Made by a program: the position numbers and the translations under genes. 64,000 bases of DNA from Luteimicrobium album (GTDB lineage Bacteria; Actinomycetota; Actinomycetes; Actinomycetales; Cellulomonadaceae). The DNA lies in assembly GCF_030161555.1 (NCBI RefSeq), contig NZ_BSUK01000001.1, positions 1,612,001-1,676,000 of the forward strand, read 5' to 3'. The notes beneath the pieces were generated by a model. The model had not been told where the DNA came from. It saw nothing but the letters and a program-made list of their open reading frames with translations, and did not search any database. The stretch's first letter is position 1. The number at the start of each line of letters is the position of its first letter. Of this stretch, positions 55,506 to 64,000 are shown in pieces.

Positions 55506-57449
55506 ATGCCTCCGGCCACCCGCCACCCCAGCACCGGTAACCTGCTCGGCCAGCTCCGGCGCTACCCGCTCGTCGCGGCCACGGTCGTCGTCGGGCTGGT
55601 CACCGCCGGGCTCTGGCTCGCCGGCGCCGGCGACGCCGCCCGCTGGCTCGGCTCCGGCTTCGCGCTCCTCGTCGCTGCGCGCCAGGCGTGGGACATGGTC
55701 CGCGACCTCCTGCACGGCACCGTCGGCCTCGACGTGCTCGCGGTGATCGCGATCGTCAGCACCGTGGTCGTGGGCGACTGGGCGGCGGCGCTCGTCGTCG
55801 TCCTCATGCTCACGGGCGGCGAGGCGCTCGAGGACTACGCGGGAGCCCGTGCGTCGGCGGAGCTGGAGGCCCTGCTCGCGGGCGCGCCCCAGGACGCCAC
55901 GCTCGACGACGGCGGCGCGCTCCGCCGGGTGCCCGCGGCCGAGGTCCGGGTCGGGGACGTCGTGGTGGTGCGGCCCGGCGAGGTCGTGCCGGTCGACGGG
56001 ACGCTCGTGTCGGCGTCGGGCGTGTTCGACGAGTCGTCGCTCACGGGCGAGCCGCTGCCGGTGACGCGCGCGGCCGGCGACGGCGTCCTGTCGGGCTCCG
56101 TGGTCGGCGCCGACCTCGTGCGCGTCCGTGCGACCGCGACCGCCGCCCGCTCGCAGTACCAGCAGATCGTCGACCTCGTGCGGGGAGCGGCCGAGAGCCG
56201 GCCCGAGTTCGTGCGCCTCGCCGACCGGTGGTCGGTCCCCTTCACGGCCGTCTCGCTCCTCATCGCCGGGGTCGCGTGGGCCGCGAGCGGCGACCCGGTC
56301 CGCTTCGCCGAGGTGCTCGTGCTCGCGACCCCGTGCCCTCTGCTCATCGCGGCACCGGTCGCGTTCCTGTCGGGCACGAACCGCGCCACCCGCCACGGGA
56401 TCATCGTCAAGACCGCCGCGACGCTCGAACGCCTCGCGCGCGTCCGCACCGTCGCGCTCGACAAGACCGGCACGCTCACGCGCGGCGCGCCCGAGGTCGT
56501 ACGGGTCGTGCCGGCGGCGGGGCGCTCCGAGGACGACGTGCTGGACCTGGCGGCGAGCGCCGAGCAGGCGTCCGCCCACGTGCTGGCCCACGCCGTCGTC
56601 ACGGCTGCCCGGGAGCGCGGGCTCGCGCCGTCGTCGGCAGGACGGGTCCGCGAGGTCGTCGGCAGCGGTGTCGAGGCGCTCGTGCACGACGCCGGCACCC
56701 AGCGGAGCGTCGTCGTCGGGAAGGCCGCGTACGTCGGGTCGGTCGCGCCGGACGCCTCGGCCCCCGAGCTGGCTCCCGGGGAGCTCGCGGTCCTCGTCGC
56801 CGTCGACGGCGCGTACGCGGGCGCCGTCGTGCTCGCGGACGCCGTGCGCCCCGACGCCGCCGGCACGGTCCGCGACCTGCGGGCGGGCGGCGTCGGGCAC
56901 GTCATGATGCTCACCGGCGACGGCGAGGTCACCGCCCGCCACGTCGCCGCCGAGGTCGGCATCGACGACGTGCGCGCCGGTCTCCTGCCCGCGGAGAAGG
57001 TGGCCGCCGTGTCGTCGGCCGAGCCGCGGCCCGTGCTCATGGTGGGCGACGGCGTCAACGACGCGCCCGTCCTCGCGGCCGCCGACGTCGGCGTGGCCAT
57101 GGGTGCGCGCGGCTCGACGGCGGCGTCGCAGTCCGCGGACGTCGTCCTGCTCCACGACCGCGTCTCCGACGTGGCGCGCGCCGCGCGGATCGCCCGCGAC
57201 ACCGTGCTCGTCGCGAAGCAGAGCATCTGGCTGGGCATCGGGCTGTCCGTCGTGCTCATGCTGGTCGCGGCGTTCGGGGTCATCCCGGCGGTGATCGGTG
57301 CCCTCGTGCAGGAGGCCGTCGACCTCGTCGCGATCCTCAACGGCCTGCGTGCCCGCGGCCGGGCGGACGAGGTGCGGCTCCCGACGTCGTCGGCGGAGCG
57401 GCCCGCGCCGGCGTACGTCCCCCGCCAGCCCGCCACCCTCGCGAAGTAG
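55506..57449 (+). CDS. Heavy-metal P1B-type ATPase with TPC motif
   Basis: A 647-residue metal-pumping ATPase. The actuator motif is FDESSLTGEPLPVTR near residue 180, the transmembrane metal motif VLATPCPLLIAAPVA (Thr-Pro-Cys) near 275, the phosphorylation site VALDKTGTLTRG near 318 and the hinge MVGDGVNDAPVLAAADVGVA near 514. The N terminus goes directly into helices without a metal-binding HMA domain. TPC replaces the CPC of copper and zinc pumps, and the family HP motif reads SAHVLAHAV. The metal is therefore not copper or zinc by default; manganese, iron, nickel or cobalt are candidates. The ATG at 55506 follows GGGGG. Confidence 0.87.
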   Translation: MPPATRHPSTGNLLGQLRRYPLVAATVVVGLVTAGLWLAGAGDAARWLGSGFALLVAARQAWDMVRDLLHGTVGLDVLAVIAIVSTVVVGDWAAALVVVLMLTGGEALEDYAGARASAELEALLAGAPQDATLDDGGALRRVPAAEVRVGDVVVVRPGEVVPVDGTLVSASGVFDESSLTGEPLPVTRAAGDGVLSGSVVGADLVRVRATATAARSQYQQIVDLVRGAAESRPEFVRLADRWSVPFTAVSLLIAGVAWAASGDPVRFAEVLVLATPCPLLIAAPVAFLSGTNRATRHGIIVKTAATLERLARVRTVALDKTGTLTRGAPEVVRVVPAAGRSEDDVLDLAASAEQASAHVLAHAVVTAARERGLAPSSAGRVREVVGSGVEALVHDAGTQRSVVVGKAAYVGSVAPDASAPELAPGELAVLVAVDGAYAGAVVLADAVRPDAAGTVRDLRAGGVGHVMMLTGDGEVTARHVAAEVGIDDVRAGLLPAEKVAAVSSAEPRPVLMVGDGVNDAPVLAAADVGVAMGARGSTAASQSADVVLLHDRVSDVARAARIARDTVLVAKQSIWLGIGLSVVLMLVAAFGVIPAVIGALVQEAVDLVAILNGLRARGRADEVRLPTSSAERPAPAYVPRQPATLAK

Positions 57450-57578
57450 TACGGCCGCCGGTGTCCCTCGGCGCGGGTGAGATCGGGCCGGCCTGTATCT
57501 CGCCACCGACCGCCCTCCTCTCGAACCGGTATGCGCGTGCGACCGCACCGCGCGACCACAGCACCGAGAGGACGACCG

Positions 57579-59017
57579 ATGACGTTCCCCACGACCGGGA
57601 CCACCGGCACCACCACCCCGCGCCGCGACGCCCGCGCCGCGACCTTCGCGGCCGCCGTCGCCGCGCAGGGTTCCGACGCCGCCGTCCACACCGCCGGCTC
57701 CCCGACCTACGACGGCGCCCGCCTCCCGTGGAACGTCGCGGTCGACCAGCGGCCCGCCGCCGTCGTCGAGCCGCGCACCTCCGACGACGTCGCCGTGGCG
57801 GTCCGCGCGGCCCGCGCGTCGGGCCTGCGGGTCGCCGCGCAGGGCACGGGACACAACGCGGGCCCGCTGGCCGTGCAGGACCTGAGCGACGTCGTCCTCG
57901 TCCGCACGGGCGCGCTCGACGACGTCGCGATCGACCCGGCACGGCGCGTCGCCCGCGTGGGTGCGGGCGCCGTCTGGGAGACCGTGATCGAGGCTGCGTC
58001 CCGCTACGGGCTGACGGGGCTGCACGGCTCGTCGCCCGACGTCGGCGTCGTCGGCTACACGCTCGGTGGCGGCACGTTCGTCTACTCGCGGGCGCTCGGG
58101 CTCGCGTGCAACAGCCTGGTCGCCGCGGAGCTCGTGCTCGCCGACGGCTCCGCGGTCCGCGCGTCGGCCGACGAGAACCCCGAGCTGTTCTGGGCGCTGC
58201 GCGGCGGCGGCGGGAGCTTCGGCGTCGTGACGGCGCTCGAGCTCGAGCTGTTCGAGCTGCCCACCGTCCACGCCGGCATGCTCCTGTGGGACGGGTCGCG
58301 CGCCGACGACGTGCTCCACGCCTGGGCTGCGTGGGCGCCGACCGCCCCCGACGAGATCACCACGAGCCTGCGGCTCCTCAACCTCCCGCCCCTGCCCGAT
58401 CTGCCGCCGTTCCTGCGGGGACGCAAGGTCGTCGCGGTCGACGGCGCGGTCCTCGACTCCGACGAGCGCGCCGCCGAGCTCCTTGGCCCCCTGCGCGCGC
58501 TCGAGCCGGAGCTGGACACGTTCGGGCGGGTCCCGTCGAGCGCCGTCGTGCGCCTGCACATGGATCCCGAGGGCCCGACGCCGTCGGTGTCGGAGTCGGT
58601 GCTCGTCGACGAGCTCCCCGACGACGCGATCGACGCGATCCTCGAGGCGGCCGGCCCCGAGTCGGGGACGAGCCTGCTGGCCGCGGAGGTCCGCCAGCTC
58701 GGCGGGGCCGTGGGACGTCCCGCGTCCGGCGGCGGCGCGCTCACTCATCTGGACGGCGACTTCCTCGTGTTCGGGGTCGCGGTGGCGCCGACGCCCGAGG
58801 TCGCGGCGCAGGGCCGGGCCGACGCCGTCCGGCTGGTCGACGCCGTGCGCCCGTGGTCCCGCGGCCGCACGTACCTCAGCTTCTCCGAGGTGACGACCGC
58901 CGCGGCCACCGCGTACGACGACGCCACGTGCGCCAGGCTGCACGCGGTCCGGGACGCCGTCGACCCGGAGCGGCGGATCGTCGCGAACCATCCGGTGGGG
59001 AGCGCCGCGCCGCCTGA
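57579..59017 (+). CDS. FAD-linked oxidase (PCMH/BBE type), frame broken near its end
   Basis: About 480 residues. The FAD-binding PCMH domain shows QRPAAVVEPRTSDDVAVAVR, VAAQGTGHNAGPLAVQDLSD (a His that may carry covalent FAD), LTGLHGSSPDVGVVGYTLGG and WALRGGGGSFGVVTALELEL. The C-terminal part ends CARLHAVRDAVDPERRIVAN. One base added to the GGG(G) run at 58997-59000 gives HPVGERRAA and a stop at 59015-59017, the normal end of the family; as written the frame runs on into the next gene. It oxidises an alcohol or sugar using oxygen; the substrate is unknown. The ATG at 57579 follows GAGAGGA. Confidence 0.87.
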
Positions 59018-59089
59018 CCCTCATCGTTCTCCGCGAGTCGCCTGCATCGCCGCGCCGTACGGTGGAGGTCGTCGTCGAGGAGGATGCGG

Positions 59090-62000
59090 ATGCGCGGGTC
59101 GATCGGGTCGGACATCAGGCGCGGGCTCGCCCGGCCGCCGGCACCACCCATGCCGGGCCGTGCGGGCGCCGAGGTGCTCGAGGCGTCCGGGGCCCGCGTC
59201 GCCGCCGAGCTGCGCGCACTCCTCGGCGACGACCGCGCCGTCCTCGACAGCCCCCTCGACCTCGTGCGCTACGCGTCCGACGCCAGCCCCTACCGCCTGG
59301 TGCCGCGCGTCGTCGTGGTCGCCCGGGACACCGACGACGTCGTCCGGCTGGTCCGGTGGGCGCGCGCTAGCGGGCACGGGCTCACGTTCCGCGCGGGCGG
59401 CACGAGCCTCAACGGGCAGTCCCAGTCCGACGACGTCCTCGTGGACGTGCGCCGCCACTTCACCGGGGCCGAGGTGCTCGACGACGGCGCGCGCCTCCGC
59501 GCCCGACCGGGCCACATCACGGCCCGCGCCAACGCGCTGCTGCGCCGCCACGGCCGCAAGCTCGGCCCCGACCCGGCGAGCTCGGCCGCGGCGACCATCG
59601 GCGGCGTCGTGGCGAACAACGCGAGCGGCATGACGTGCGGCGTCGTGCGGAACTCGTACTACACGCTCGAGTCGGCGACGCTCGTGCTCGCGTCCGGGAC
59701 CGTGGTCGACACGGCCGCGTCCGACGCCGACGAGCGCCTCCGCGCCGCGGAACCCGAGCTCTGCGCCGAGCTCGACGCGATCCGCCGCGACCTGCGTGCC
59801 GACCATGCGCTCGCGGACCGGATCCGGCGCAAGTTCACGATCAAGAACACGTCCGGCTTCCACCTCGACGCGTTCCTCGACGAGGACTCGAACGCGCGGA
59901 CCCTCCGCGGGCTCGCCGTCGGGTCGGAGGGGACGCTCGCGTTCGTCGCGGACACCGTCTGGCGGACGGTCCCGCTGGGCCGCCTGCGCACGACGGCGCT
60001 GTTCCGGTTCGCGACGCTGCACGACGCCGCGGCCGTCGTCCCCGGGCTGAACGAGGCCGGGGCGGAGGCCGTCGAGATCATGGACGCGGCGTCGCTGCGG
60101 GCCGCCGCTCGCACCTCGGGGGCCCCGGAGTGGGTCGCGAGCCTCGGCCCCGACGCGACCGACGCGGCGATCCTCACGGAGGTCCGCGCCGACGACGACG
60201 CAGCCCTGGAGGCCTTCGAGACCAAGGCGAGGGCCGTCGTCGGGCGGGGCGAGGGGGTCGGCGCTGCCGGGGGCGCACGGGCGCCGGGCGCCGCCGTCGG
60301 CGGTGACTTCACGCGCGACCCGGCCCTCGCGGACGGCTACTGGGCCGTGCGCTCGGGCCTGCTCGCGATCATCGGCGCCGCCCGCCCCGACGGCACCGCG
60401 CTCATCACGGAGGACGTCGTCGTCCCTCCCGACCGCCTCGCCGACGCGTGCGGCGACCTCGAGGCACTGCTCGTCAAGCACGGGTTCCTGGGCGCGGTGA
60501 ACGGGCACGCGTCGGCGGGCAACGTGCACTTCTACCTGTACCTCGACGCGTCGCAGCCGGGTCAGGTCGCGACCTACCGGGCGTTCATGACGGACCTCGT
60601 GGCGCTCGTCGTCGACCGCTACGACGGCTCCCTCAAGGGCGAGCACGGCACGGGGCGGAACATGGCGCCGTTCGTCGAGCGCGAGTGGGGCGCCGACGCC
60701 GTCGGGTTCATGTGGCGGGTCAAGCGCGCGCTCGACCCGCACGGGATCCTCGCGCCCGGCGTGTTCCTCAACGACGACGCCGAGGTCGCGTTCCGGGACC
60801 TCAAGACCATGCCGACGCTGGGTTCCGAGTTCGACCGCTGCATCGAGTGCGGGTTCTGCGAGCCCGTCTGCCCGTCGCGGAACCTCACGACGACGCCGCG
60901 CCAGCGGATCGTCCTGCAGCGCGAGATGGCGCGGCAGGGGTGGTCGGGGAGGTGGAGGCGGCACTCGTCGACGAGTACGAGTACGCGGGCGTCAACACGT
61001 GCGCGGGCGACTCGTCGTGCGCGATCGCGTGCCCCGTGGACATCGACACCGGGCACGTCATGAAGCAGGTGCGGCGGGACGCGTGGTCTCCGGCGGCGCA
61101 ACGTGTGGGCGAGGAGGTCGCGCGCCGGTGGGGCGTGGGTGCCGCCGGGGCGAGGGTCGCGGTCGGCGCCGCGGACGTCGTCCGGCGGGGGCTGGGGAGC
61201 GCGGGCAGCGCCGCGCTGGCGGGCGTCACCAACGCCGGGCGTGCGCTGCTCGGCGAGGACCTCGTGCCGCGGTGGTTGGACGCGATCCCCGGCCCCGCGC
61301 CGCGGGTGCCGCGGACGCGCGCGACCCAGCAGACCGCCGACGCCGTCCTCTTCGCCGCCTGCATCAACCGGATCTTCGGGCCGCCGCCGGGGTCCCGGGG
61401 CGCCCTCACCGTGACGGAGGCACTCGTCGCGCTCGCCGAACGGGCCGGCAAGAACCTCTGGATCCCCGACGACCTCGGCGACGACTGCTGCGCCACCATC
61501 TGGCAGTCCAAGGGCCTCGACGCCGGCAACCGGCTCATGGCCGCGCGCCTCGTCGAGGACCTGCACCGCTGGTCCGACGGCGGGCGGCTGCCCGTCGTGG
61601 TCGACGCCGCGTCCTGCACGCTCGGGGTGCTCGAGGAGGTCGTGCCGCACCTCGACGACGCGCACCGCGCGCTCCACGACGACCTCACCGTCCTCGACGC
61701 GACCACCTGGGTGCTGCGCGAGGTCGTACCCGCGCTGGGCGACCACCCGACGCTGGGGACCGTCGTCGTGCACCCGACGTGCTCGATGCACACGCTCGGC
61801 ATCGCGGACCACCTGCGGGCGCTCGCGGGGATCGTGGCCGAGGACGTGGTGGAGCCCGTCGTCGCGACGTGCTGCGGGACGGCCGGCGACCGCGCGATGC
61901 TGCACCCCGAGCTCACCGAGACCGCGACGCTCGAGGAGGTGGCCGAGCTCGCGGGCGTCGACGCCGACGCCTGGGTGTCGGGGAACCGGACCTGCGAGCT

Positions 62001-62130
62001 CGGGCTCGAGCACGACACCGGCAGGCCGTACGAGTCGGTCGTCGTCACCCTCGAACGCCTGACTCGCCCCGCCTCTCCGCCGAACTGGACGTCCGCGCCG
62101 TCTACCTCGGGGAGACGGGCGGCAGGATGA
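59090..62130 (+). CDS. FAD/4Fe-4S D-2-hydroxyacid dehydrogenase (GlcD-GlcF type fusion), frame broken once
   Basis: About 1013 residues. A GlcD/Dld-like FAD part (RLVPRVVVVARDTDDVVRLV; TFRAGGTSLNGQSQSDDVLV; GGVVANNASGMTCGVVRNSY; GLAVGSEGTLAFVADTVW; SLKGEHGTGRNMAPFVEREW) is fused to two [4Fe-4S] motifs (CIECGFCEPVCPSR; CAGDSSCAIACPVDIDTG) and cysteine-rich CCG domains (DDCCATIWQSKG; ATCCGTAGDRAMLHPELTET). It would oxidise D-lactate, glycolate or a similar 2-hydroxyacid and feed electrons to the respiratory chain. The frame breaks at the G run 60946-60949; one base gives GWSGEVEAALVDEYEYAGVN. I use ATG 59090, with GAGGAGG 6 bp before; ATG 59084 is also possible. Confidence 0.88.
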
Positions 62131-62134
62131 GGGC

Positions 62135-62809
62135 GTGACCGAGCTCCGTGAGCGCCTGCGCGCGCTGCCGTCGTTCCCGCCCGACCTCCCGCGCTTCGAC
62201 CCCGAGCACGACCCGGCCGACGCGCCTGCTGATCCGCGCACCCTGTTCGTCGCCTGGCTCGAGGAGGCGCTCGCCGCCGGCGCGCCGACCCCGCAGGCGG
62301 CGGTCCTCGCGACGGCGACCGCGGACGGCGTCGTCGGGGCGCGGACGCTCATCGTCAAGGACGTGACCGACGACGCGGCGTGGCTCTTCGCGACCCACCG
62401 CACCAGCCCCAAGGCCCGCGCGGCCGAGGCGAACCCGCACGCCGCGATGACGTTCTTCTGGCCGACGCACGGGCGACAGGTCCGGGTGTCGGGGCGGGTT
62501 CGTCGCCTGCCCGACGACGTCGCGGCCGCCGACTTCTCGGCCCGCCCCGAGGCGTCGCGAGCGGCGACCCTGGTGGGGCGGCAGAGCGAACCGCTGGGCT
62601 CGCGCGCCGAGCTGGGCGCCGCCTTCGACGCATCGCTCGCACGGGTGCAGGCCGACCCTGACCTCGTCGACGCGGCGTGGGCGCTCTACGCGGTCGACGC
62701 CGTCCGGGTCGAGTTCTGGCAGGCCGTCGCCGGCGGTGGTGCGGTCCGGTGGGCGTACGAGCGGGACGGCGTCGGGCGACCGTGGCGGGCGGGCCTCCTC
62801 TGGCCGTGA
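62135..62809 (+). CDS. Pyridoxamine 5'-phosphate oxidase-family flavoprotein
   Basis: A 224-residue split-barrel FMN protein: TLFVAWLEEALAAGAPTPQA, VLATATADGVVGARTLIVKD, WLFATHRTSPKARAAEANPH, AAMTFFWPTHGRQVRVSGRV and the PNPOx C-terminal part VRVEFWQAVAGGGAVRWAYE. It looks like PdxH but the C-terminal motif is not the standard RLHDR form, so true pyridoxamine-phosphate oxidase activity is not certain. The GTG start lies 5 bp after the end of the FAD/Fe-S gene, so they may share a transcript. Confidence 0.87.
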   Translation: MTELRERLRALPSFPPDLPRFDPEHDPADAPADPRTLFVAWLEEALAAGAPTPQAAVLATATADGVVGARTLIVKDVTDDAAWLFATHRTSPKARAAEANPHAAMTFFWPTHGRQVRVSGRVRRLPDDVAAADFSARPEASRAATLVGRQSEPLGSRAELGAAFDASLARVQADPDLVDAAWALYAVDAVRVEFWQAVAGGGAVRWAYERDGVGRPWRAGLLWP

Positions 62810-62838
62810 CTCGTAGTGCCGGCCCTCAGCGAAACTCT

Positions 62839-62872
62839 GACCAAATGGTCTAAGATTTGACCATGCGGTCAA
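62839..62872. promoter_or_regulatory. Two TetR operators over the tetR promoter and start codon
   Basis: GACCA-AA-TGGTC (62839-62850) and TTGACC-ATGC-GGTCAA (62857-62872) are perfect inverted repeats with the shared half-site GACC/GGTC. The second contains the tetR ATG (62863), so bound repressor would block its own initiation region. Confidence 0.8.
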
Positions 62873-63486
62873 ACAAGAGTTCCGGCGAGACGCTGACCCG
62901 GACCCAACGAGCCCGGCGCGAGGACCTGATCGGCGCGGCGGTCGACGTCATCAACCGCGAGGGCTACGCCGCCGCGTCGGTCGACCGGATCGCGCGGCAC
63001 GCCGGCACGAGCAAGGGCACGGTCCTGTACCACTTCCGGTCCAAGCAAGGGCTGGACGAGGCCGTCGTCTCCGCGCTCTACGATGCCGGCGCAGCCGTCA
63101 TGGGGGAGCGACTGCGGGAGGCCGGCTCGTCGCGCGAGCGGTTGCGCGTCTATCTCGACGCGAACCTGCGGTTCGTCGCCGCGCACGTCGCGCACGTCGC
63201 GGCCGTGCAGCGGATCCTCCTCGGTGCGGGGCTCGTCGGCGAGCTCGACGTCGACGCGTCCGTACCGCTCGCGCGGATCCTGGCCGACGGTCAGGCTGCC
63301 GGGGAGCTCGGCGAGTTCGACCCGGCGCTCATGGCCCTCGCCGTGCGGGCGGTCGTGGACCGGGCGGCGTTCCACCTGGTCGAGCATCCCGGGACCGACC
63401 TCGACCGCTACGTCGCGGAGACGGCGCGGCTCTTCGACCTCGCGGTGGCACCCACCGGCCGCACGGCGCAGGAGGACCCGTCATGA
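62863..63486 (+). CDS. TetR-family transcriptional repressor
   Basis: A 207-residue TetR regulator. The helix-turn-helix RREDLIGAAVDVINREGYAA with ARHAGTSKGTVLYHFRSKQG is followed by a helical ligand domain. The ATG at 62863 lies inside a palindromic operator, so little or no leader exists. Its stop overlaps the start of the membrane-protein gene at 63483 (ATGA), making a two-gene unit that is probably autoregulated. The inducer is unknown. Confidence 0.92.
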   Translation: MRSNKSSGETLTRTQRARREDLIGAAVDVINREGYAAASVDRIARHAGTSKGTVLYHFRSKQGLDEAVVSALYDAGAAVMGERLREAGSSRERLRVYLDANLRFVAAHVAHVAAVQRILLGAGLVGELDVDASVPLARILADGQAAGELGEFDPALMALAVRAVVDRAAFHLVEHPGTDLDRYVAETARLFDLAVAPTGRTAQEDPS

Positions 63487-63869
63487 CCGCCGTCGTCACG
63501 TCCCGGCTGCCGCTCGTCCGGCGCCTCGTCCTGGTCTACCTCGCGCTCGGGCTCGCGACCGTCGTGACGCTCGTCGTCGTCAGCATCGCCGCACCCGACG
63601 ACGTCACGCCGCAGGCCTGGGTGCGGGGCGTGATCGTCGCCGGGACGGCGTTCCTCACCCTGCGCTTCGTGCAGGGCGCGATCCGCCGCGAGCACCGGGC
63701 TCTGCTCCGTCTGCGGCTCGTCCTCACGGTGCTCTGCGTCGCGGTGCTCGCCGTGCTCGCGTTCCTGCCGCTGCCGGGCTGGATGATCGTCGAGCAGGGC
63801 GTGTGCGCCGTCGTCCTGCTGGTCGCGGCGGTGCTCGCGTGGCGCGAGCCGGACCGGTCGGTCCGGTAG
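63483..63869 (+). CDS. Four-helix membrane protein, unknown function
   Basis: A 128-residue protein with four membrane segments: about LVLVYLALGLATVVTLVVVS, GVIVAGTAFLTLRFVQGAIR, LVLTVLCVAVLAVLAFLPLP and VEQGVCAVVLLVAAVLAWRE. No family is recognised. The ATG overlaps the TetR stop (ATGA), so it is the likely regulated partner of that repressor. The end carries an 18-base palindrome CCGGACCG-GT-CGGTCCGG (63849-63866). Confidence 0.78.
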   Translation: MTAVVTSRLPLVRRLVLVYLALGLATVVTLVVVSIAAPDDVTPQAWVRGVIVAGTAFLTLRFVQGAIRREHRALLRLRLVLTVLCVAVLAVLAFLPLPGWMIVEQGVCAVVLLVAAVLAWREPDRSVR

Positions 63870-63883
63870 CGGGTCGCCCGGGG

Positions 63884-64000
63884 TCAGTGCGGAAGCGCGG
63901 CGCCGATGCGCCCCTGCCACTCGGTGAACGCCTTGCGCGCGCGGGCGACGCCGATCGCTCCCGCCATGGCCCCGGTGTTGCCGCGGTCGATGCGGACGAC
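63884..64000 (-). CDS. C-terminal fragment of an unidentified protein (runs off the window)
   Basis: Only the last 38 codons are inside the window, read on the minus strand: VVRIDRGNTGAMAGAIGVAR, then ARKAFTEWQGRIGAALPH and a TGA at 63884-63886. The frame is open to the edge. The piece is too short to identify. It is convergent with the membrane-protein gene. Confidence 0.5.
   Translation of the reverse strand, partial: VVRIDRGNTGAMAGAIGVARARKAFTEWQGRIGAALPH

Noticed and set aside
55470..59024. A 1184-codon open frame on the minus strand opposite the ATPase and FAD oxidase
   Set aside because: High-GC shadow frame: composition is Arg/Asp/Gly/His-rich, with no domain, while the plus strand carries two complete conserved proteins.
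1..64000. CRISPR arrays, tRNA or rRNA genes, insertion sequences, integrases, phage genes
   Set aside because: No direct-repeat array, cloverleaf-like segment, transposase motif or phage structural gene was recognised on either strand.

Overview
The window is very G+C-rich DNA with strong third-position GC bias, GTG starts, gene overlaps of the ATGA/GTGA type and a gene mix (ClgR-like/ClpP, DUF1992, DUF6457, LtrA, F420/PPOX-type proteins, many LacI/TetR regulators, secreted CBM5/12 enzymes) that fits a soil-type actinobacterium of the Cellulomonas / Cellulosimicrobium / Isoptericola kind (inference; no rRNA, tRNA or marker gene is present). It is chromosomal accessory and metabolic sequence: I see no insertion sequence, prophage, CRISPR array, tRNA or replication origin.

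Layout. 0-9 kb: transporter and regulator pairs (TetR/MFS with two operators, PPOX/TetR, DHA2 exporter/AraC), an SDR, an MBL-fold protein and a Gfo/Idh dehydrogenase. 9.1-9.8 kb: a small AT-richer toxin-antitoxin module. 9.9-18 kb: GH13 alpha-glucosidase, GAF/PP2C phosphatase, a ClgR-like regulator divergent from clpP, an AlkA-like glycosylase, a large inverted repeat, small proteins and LtrA. 18-32.3 kb: a glycan-utilisation locus. On the minus strand are a FAD oxidoreductase, ABC binding protein, two permeases, GH42, GH1 and an esterase, joined from the binding protein onward by 1-4 base overlaps. A LacI regulator follows, and divergent from it are a PpiC-like foldase and a 978-residue secreted beta-helix protein. 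Two copies of one 30-bp promoter/operator element lie before the FAD gene and the foldase gene. 32.3-42 kb: ArsR/SRPBCC, HAD phosphatase, soluble transhydrogenase, cupin/ComB, DUF1992, a Pyr_excise-type protein, ABC-F, a serine hydrolase and an anchored secreted orphan. 42-51.4 kb: a second LacI locus with an orphan binding protein and GH31, then a kinase and a secreted LTD/phytase-like/CBM5-12 protein. 51.4-55.3 kb: DUF6457, a MoeA-MobA fusion, VapBC and a deleted NarK. 55.3-64 kb: a perfect 46-bp palindrome, an unusual P1B-type ATPase, two FAD-linked oxidases, a PNPOx-family protein, TetR plus membrane protein, and a partial gene at the edge.

An important property of the window is that about 28 reading-frame breaks occur in otherwise well-conserved genes. 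Every one is repaired by adding a single base, and most lie in short C or G runs. I therefore read them as one-base deletions in the assembly rather than as pseudogenes, and I give full gene extents with the break positions. Two genes (narK-like and the HigB-like toxin) also seem to lack internal segments and are the better pseudogene candidates.

Working together: the 18-32 kb locus looks like a galactoside/glycan system in which the secreted beta-helix protein acts outside, the ABC importer takes up the products, GH42, GH1 and the esterase finish them inside, and one LacI protein controls both arms. The MoeA-MobA fusion next to the narK remnant points to former nitrate metabolism.
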